A stretch of 64,000 nt of DNA, taken from NCBI RefSeq assembly GCF_021545785.1, contig NZ_CP079801.1:2356001-2420000 (forward strand), written 5' to 3'. This DNA is from Halopseudomonas maritima (lineage in GTDB: Bacteria > Pseudomonadota > Gammaproteobacteria > Pseudomonadales > Pseudomonadaceae). This document shows positions 60,208 to 64,000 of the stretch, in pieces. Made by a program: the position numbers and the translations under genes. Position 1 is the first letter of the stretch, and the number at the start of each line of letters is the position of its first letter. Under the pieces are notes generated by a model. That model was not told where the DNA came from, searched no databases, and was given only the letters and a program-made list of their open reading frames with translations.

Positions 60208-62190
60208 TCAGCTGTCGCCTTTCGCCATGTTGCGGCTGTTCAGAAGGTCCCGTAGCTGTTGCTTTTCCTCGTTGCTGAGCGGTTCTTGGACCGATTTGTC
60301 GAGGAGCTGTTCGATGCGTCGCTCGGATTGTCGAGCGGATAATCTGTTAATGGTGTCGAAAAACTGTTGTTCAAGGTTGGCGCTGGGAATATTCAGCAGC
60401 CACTCCTGTTCCGCCAGGCGGTTCAGCTGCTCGCCGAGGGCGGTGCCGTGCCAGCGCGCCAGTAGCTCAATTGTAGTCAGCCCTGGCTGTTTCTGCGCTG
60501 CCTCGATCAGTGCAACCAATAGTCGCGCTTCGTCTTCGTTCTCATCTGCCAGCTGATTGGCCTGCTGCACGTGCGCCGCCAGATGCGGGTGATGCAGCAG
60601 TGTGCGCACTGCTTGCAGTAGTGGGCTGTCAACTGCGCGGCGTGGTCCTTTGTGTCCTTCCGGCCGGGCATCGCGCGGGCGATCTTTGCGCCATTTCTGG
60701 CGGCCTTCACCCCAGTCCTTGCTCTTGCCTTTGCCCTGCTGTGGCGGTGGCGGGCTGCCCATGTCTTCGGGCAGGTAGTAGTCCTGGTCCGGTGCCTCGC
60801 GTTCGCTCCAGTCATCCCAGGCGCCGGCAGGCAGGTCGTCGTAACTGGGGGCGTCCTGGGTGGCTGCTGGCGCCTCGTCCGGCAGGCTGGCCGGTATGAC
60901 GTCATCGAGGTCGACGCCGGTCTGTTGTTGCAGTGACTGACGCAGCAGTCGGCGCAACAGGCTGCCAGGCACCTGCTCGATCAGTGGCAGCGCCAGGGCG
61001 GCCATGTGGGCCTTGCCTTCCAGGCTGTCGGCGCCGGCCTCTTCGGCCAGGTGCCTGAACAGGTAGTCGGTCAGCGGCTGCGCGTCGCGGCTCAGGCGGC
61101 GGCGGAAGGCGTCGGTGCCTTCTTCGCGGATCATGCTGTCCGGGTCCTGTCCGTCCGGCAGGAACAGAAAACGCACATGACGGCCGTCTTCCAGTACCGG
61201 CAGGGCGGCGTTCAGGGCGCGCCAGGCTGCCTGGCGGCCGGCGCGGTCACCGTCAAAGCAGAACACCACGCTGTGAACCAGGCGGAACAGGCGCTTGAGG
61301 TGGTCTTCACTGGTCGCTGTGCCGAGGGTGGCAACGGCGTTGGTGACGCCGTGCTGGGCTAGGGCAATGACGTCCATATAGCCTTCGACCACCAGAATGT
61401 CTTCTAGCTGGCGATTCTGCTGCTTGGCTTCAAACAGGCCGTACAGTTCCTGGCCTTTGTGAAATACCGTGGTCTCGGGCGAGTTCAGGTACTTGGGCTT
61501 TTCGTCGCCCAGCACCCGGCCGCCAAAACCGATGACCCGGCCGCGACTGTCGCGGATCGGGAACATGATGCGGTCACGAAAGCGGTCGTAGCGCTTGCCG
61601 CTATCCGGATTCTCGACCACCAGGCCGGCCTCGATCAGCGCCTTTTCCTCGCTGGTGTCGCGGGCCAGATGTGACATCAGATTGTCCCAGCCAGGTGGTG
61701 CCAGGCCGAGGTCATACAGTTTGGCGATCTGGCCGGACAGGCCGCGCCCTTTCAGGTAGCCCACCGCGCGCTGGCGCTGCGGGTGCTGACGCAACTGCTG
61801 GCGGTAGTAGGCTGCAGCTTGTTCAAGCAGGGCGTAGAGCGGGTTGTCCTTGCGTGGCGTGCGCGGACCCTGTCGCTTGTCGCTGCGCTCTTCGTACTGC
61901 ACTTCTACGCCAGCCTGGCGCGCGAGTTCTTCTACCGCCTGGGGGAATTCCAGGCGATCGAAGTCCATCACGAAGCCGAGCGCGTTGCCGCCGGCCCCGC
62001 AGCCAAAGCAGTAGTAGAACTGTTTGTCGGGGCTGACGCTGAACGACGGCGACTTTTCGTTATGGAACGGGCACAGAGCGGAGTAGTTTTTGCCGGTCTT
62101 TTTAAGCTTCAGGCGCGAGCCGACCGTCTCGACAATGTCGGTACGGGCGAGCAAGTCGTCAATGAAGCCTTGCGGGATAAGTCCGGCCAT
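60208..62190 (-). CDS. dnaG: DNA primase
   Basis: 660 residues. DnaG lays RNA primers at the replication fork with DnaB. The N-terminal zinc domain has CPFHNEKSPSFSVSPDKQFYYCFGCGAGG (Cys40, His43, Cys61, Cys64). The TOPRIM catalytic core contains ILVVEGYMDVIALAQHG (about 265) and SVVFCFDGDRAGRQAAWRAL (about 307) with the metal-binding Glu and Asp. The C-terminal DnaB-interacting domain is at about 520-655. A Gln/Gly/Lys-rich linker (PPPQQGKGKSKDWGEGRQKWRKDRPRD) separates it from the core. It is between rpsU and rpoD; the YqeY gene usual in Pseudomonas at this point is missing. Confidence 0.98.
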   Translation of the reverse strand: MAGLIPQGFIDDLLARTDIVETVGSRLKLKKTGKNYSALCPFHNEKSPSFSVSPDKQFYYCFGCGAGGNALGFVMDFDRLEFPQAVEELARQAGVEVQYEERSDKRQGPRTPRKDNPLYALLEQAAAYYRQQLRQHPQRQRAVGYLKGRGLSGQIAKLYDLGLAPPGWDNLMSHLARDTSEEKALIEAGLVVENPDSGKRYDRFRDRIMFPIRDSRGRVIGFGGRVLGDEKPKYLNSPETTVFHKGQELYGLFEAKQQNRQLEDILVVEGYMDVIALAQHGVTNAVATLGTATSEDHLKRLFRLVHSVVFCFDGDRAGRQAAWRALNAALPVLEDGRHVRFLFLPDGQDPDSMIREEGTDAFRRRLSRDAQPLTDYLFRHLAEEAGADSLEGKAHMAALALPLIEQVPGSLLRRLLRQSLQQQTGVDLDDVIPASLPDEAPAATQDAPSYDDLPAGAWDDWSEREAPDQDYYLPEDMGSPPPPQQGKGKSKDWGEGRQKWRKDRPRDARPEGHKGPRRAVDSPLLQAVRTLLHHPHLAAHVQQANQLADENEDEARLLVALIEAAQKQPGLTTIELLARWHGTALGEQLNRLAEQEWLLNIPSANLEQQFFDTINRLSARQSERRIEQLLDKSVQEPLSNEEKQQLRDLLNSRNMAKGDS

Positions 62191-62347
62191 CTACCTGTCT
62201 GTCCTGTGCGGCAGCGCGGTCTGGTAGGCGCGCGACGCTCAAGTGGACCATAAACGCAAAAATCCAGCCAGTTCCTTGCGGAAGGCCGGACAGATGCGTG
62301 TTCCAGTCGAAAATCAGTCTGCCCGAAAGGCCTTGTCGGCAATCGGT

Positions 62348-62365
62348 GGGCCTGCAATCAGGCCC
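62348..62365. other. Hairpin between rpsU and dnaG
   Basis: GGGCCT and AGGCCC form a 6-bp stem around GCAATC. It lies 22 bases after the rpsU stop on the minus strand, where enterobacterial macromolecular synthesis operons have a partial terminator that lowers dnaG expression. No T-tract is present. Confidence 0.4.
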
Positions 62366-62386
62366 GGCAGAACTGAGGAATGGAAC

Positions 62387-62602
62387 TCAGTACAGACGCT
62401 CGCGGCGACGTTGCTCGCGCTGGATCTTCTTGGCGTGACGCTTAACAGCGGCAGCAGCCTTGCGCTTGCGCTCGGTAGTGGGCTTCTCATAAAACTCACG
62501 ACGGCGTACTTCAGCCAGAACACCGGCTTTTTCGCAGGAGCGCTTGAAACGACGCAGAGCCACGTCGAAGGGTTCGTTCTCTTTAACTTTGACGGCAGGC
62601 AT
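62387..62602 (-). CDS. rpsU: Ribosomal protein bS21
   Basis: 71 residues, complete: MPAVKVKENEPFDVALRRFK, CEKAGVLAEVRRREFYEKPT, basic tail RKRKAAAAVKRHAKKIQRE. bS21 belongs to the platform of the 30S subunit and helps in initiation at the anti-Shine-Dalgarno region. AGAAAGG precedes the ATG. It is divergent from tsaD with about 207 bases between, as in other Pseudomonas. Confidence 0.98.
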   Translation of the reverse strand: MPAVKVKENEPFDVALRRFKRSCEKAGVLAEVRRREFYEKPTTERKRKAAAAVKRHAKKIQREQRRRERLY

Positions 62603-62809
62603 GTCGTACCTTTCTCAAACGTTGGTAATCATTGCCCCAGGCGATTGGCCTGTGGCGATTGCATTTCAAGGGACGCGGATGTTACCGCCTAAATTGGATA
62701 AATGCAAAGCCTATGGCGACCATAAAGGCAAAAAACTGGCCTGCAGCCGCCGGGCTGATTATGATGCGCGGCTTATGGCATAGATGTGAAGTGAGGCACA
62801 GGTTAAATC

Positions 62810-63847
62810 ATGCGCGTCTTGGGTATTGAAACCTCCTGCGATGAAACCGGTATCGCGCTGTACGACAGCGAGCGCGGCCTGCTGGCCGATGCGTTGTTCA
62901 GTCAGATCGATTTGCACCGGGTGTACGGCGGCGTGGTGCCCGAACTGGCCTCGCGTGACCACGTTAAGCGCCTGGTGCCGTTGATGCGCGAGGTCTTTGC
63001 CAAGGCCGGGCTGCAGCCGGGCGAGGTGGATGCGGTGGCCTACACCGCTGGCCCTGGCCTGGTGGGAGCGCTGCTGGTGGGTGGCGCCTGCGCCCGCGCA
63101 CTGGCCTTTGCCTGGGGTGTGCCGGCGCTGGGCGTGCATCACATGGAAGGGCACTTGCTGGCGCCGATGCTGGAAGAAACGCCGCCTGAGTTTCCCTTTG
63201 TCGCCTTGCTGGTTTCCGGTGGTCATACCCAGTTGGTGCGCGTAGATGGCATTGGTGAGTACGAACTGCTGGGCGAGTCGCTGGATGACGCGGCTGGCGA
63301 GGCCTTCGACAAGACCGCCAAGCTGATGGGGCTGCCGTATCCGGGCGGCCCGGAGATCGCCAGGCTGGCCGAGCAGGGCCGCCCGGGTACGTTTGTGTTC
63401 CCGCGTCCGATGACCGATCGCCCCGGCCTGACCTTCAGTTTCAGCGGGCTGAAAACCGCTGTGCTGACCGCCTGGCAAGCCTGCGCCGCACAGGGCGAGC
63501 CGGATGCGCAGACGTTGGCTGATATCGCGCTGGGGTTTGAGACCGCCGTGGTCGAAACGCTCACCATCAAGTGCCGCCGCGCGTTGAAGCAGACGGGTTT
63601 GAAGCGGCTGGTGATTGCCGGCGGCGTAAGCGCCAATCGGCGCCTGCGCCAGCAGCTGGAAAGCATGACGGCCGAACTCAAGGGTAATGTGTTTTACGCG
63701 CGTCCGGCCTACTGCACCGACAACGGCGCAATGATCGCCTACGCCGGTTGCCAGCGACTGCTGGCAGGCCAGCAGGACGAAGGCGGGATTGAAACGCGCG
63801 CCCGCTGGCCCATGGAGCAGTTGCCGCCGATTGCGGTCAAGGCCTGA
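62810..63847 (+). CDS. tsaD: tRNA N6-threonylcarbamoyladenosine transferase subunit TsaD
   Basis: 345 residues. TsaD (formerly Gcp/YgjD) transfers the threonylcarbamoyl group to A37 of tRNAs reading ANN codons, with TsaB and TsaE. The ASKHA fold shows MRVLGIETSCDETGIALYD at the N-terminus, the metal-binding HHMEGHLLAPM near residue 110, LLVSGGHTQLVRV near 132, SLDDAAGEAFDKTAKLMGLPYPGGPEIARLAEQG, VIAGGVSANRRLR near 268 and CTDNGAMIAYAG near 301. Its last 11 bases overlap the 3' end of plsY on the other strand. Confidence 0.98.
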   Translation: MRVLGIETSCDETGIALYDSERGLLADALFSQIDLHRVYGGVVPELASRDHVKRLVPLMREVFAKAGLQPGEVDAVAYTAGPGLVGALLVGGACARALAFAWGVPALGVHHMEGHLLAPMLEETPPEFPFVALLVSGGHTQLVRVDGIGEYELLGESLDDAAGEAFDKTAKLMGLPYPGGPEIARLAEQGRPGTFVFPRPMTDRPGLTFSFSGLKTAVLTAWQACAAQGEPDAQTLADIALGFETAVVETLTIKCRRALKQTGLKRLVIAGGVSANRRLRQQLESMTAELKGNVFYARPAYCTDNGAMIAYAGCQRLLAGQQDEGGIETRARWPMEQLPPIAVKA

Positions 63848-64000
63848 AGCGGTTTTCAACGCCAGCCAGCAGGCGACCAATATTCAGACGATGGCGCAGC
63901 AGGATCAGCAGCACCATCAGGGTCACCGGAATGAGCAGGCTGGGTGCCAGCCACGCGAGTGCCGGCGGCAGTGACAGCGCCGCCAGCAGGGACGCCAGCG
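63837..64000 (-). CDS. plsY: Glycerol-3-phosphate acyltransferase PlsY, C-terminal end
   Basis: Only the last 54 codons are in the window; the gene continues past its right edge. The visible part has a membrane helix (LIPVTLMVLLILL) followed by RHRLNIGRLLAGVENRF, the cytoplasmic C-terminal signature of PlsY with the conserved N-I-x-R-L-L-x-G-x-E. PlsY acylates glycerol 3-phosphate from acyl-phosphate in phospholipid synthesis. The convergent overlap with tsaD and the gene order are as in P. aeruginosa. Confidence 0.85.
   Translation of the reverse strand, partial: LASLLAALSLPPALAWLAPSLLIPVTLMVLLILLRHRLNIGRLLAGVENRFRP

Overview
The window looks like chromosome of a Pseudomonas-type gammaproteobacterium (Pseudomonadaceae). 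This rests on the RpoD sequence (N-terminus and regions 2 to 4 nearly as in Pseudomonas), the order tRNA-Ile2 / GGDEF-EAL gene / rpoD / dnaG / rpsU / tsaD / plsY, the gltBD-hemE block, and high-GC Pseudomonas-like codon use. No species can be fixed from sequence alone.

Layout. 1-6.8 kb: end of gltB, gltD, hemE, an orphan ParA-type ATPase and metY, all on +. 6.9-10.3 kb: an SLC13-type transporter and selO on -. 10.4-15.7 kb: two related FadE-type acyl-CoA dehydrogenases separated by a complete IS4-family element that sits inside the terminator of the first one. 15.7-16.0 kb: a gene-free stretch of stacked inverted repeats ending in a strong terminator. 16.0-19.4 kb: a TauD-like dioxygenase and MhpD-like hydratase pair with a divergent AraC regulator, then a YegP protein. 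19.4-22.8 kb: a FepA-type siderophore receptor with a divergent PchR-type regulator. 23.0-28.6 kb: a metal uptake operon made of a TonB-dependent receptor, NikK, NikL, NikM, NikQ, NikO and a NikR-family regulator, with a NikR-like dyad in front. 28.6-33.5 kb: AMP nucleosidase, an SdiA-regulated-type protein, a serine hydrolase and a LysR regulator. 33.7-40.1 kb: a molybdenum hydroxylase operon (2Fe-2S subunit, Mo subunit, triheme cytochrome c, XdhC, small ABM protein, MocA, nucleoside deoxyribosyltransferase). 40.4-46.4 kb: a TetR regulator and a divergent operon of crotonase, CrtI/RetSat-like flavoprotein, ferredoxin-type reductase and acyl-CoA ligase. 46.8-50.1 kb: a minus-strand operon of acyl-CoA dehydrogenase, APH-type kinase, a small unrecognised ORF and an SDR, with a divergent LysR regulator. 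51.1-51.5 kb: an IS3 relic. 51.6-64 kb: tRNA-Ile2, an RmcA-like GGDEF-EAL protein, a penicillin/AHL acylase-family lipoprotein with an AraC regulator, then rpoD, dnaG, rpsU, tsaD and the end of plsY.

How the parts work together. The housekeeping ends flank accessory catabolic and metal-uptake modules. In the nickel module, metal would cross the outer membrane by the TonB receptor, be handled in the periplasm by NikK/NikL and be imported by NikMQO under NikR control. In the molybdenum module, MocA and XdhC would build and insert the MCD cofactor of the hydroxylase, whose electrons leave through the cytochrome c. The TetR operon and the ACAD/kinase/SDR operon look like two peripheral acyl-CoA degradation pathways of unknown substrate.

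Most notable points: the NikR protein lacks two of the canonical nickel-binding histidines and carries a His-rich tail; the TetR operon joins a RetSat/CrtI-like flavoprotein to its own reductase with repeated GATAAG operators; an IS4 element has exactly split a terminator hairpin; the 15.8-16.0 kb structured intergenic stretch may be a small RNA. These readings are inference unless stated otherwise.
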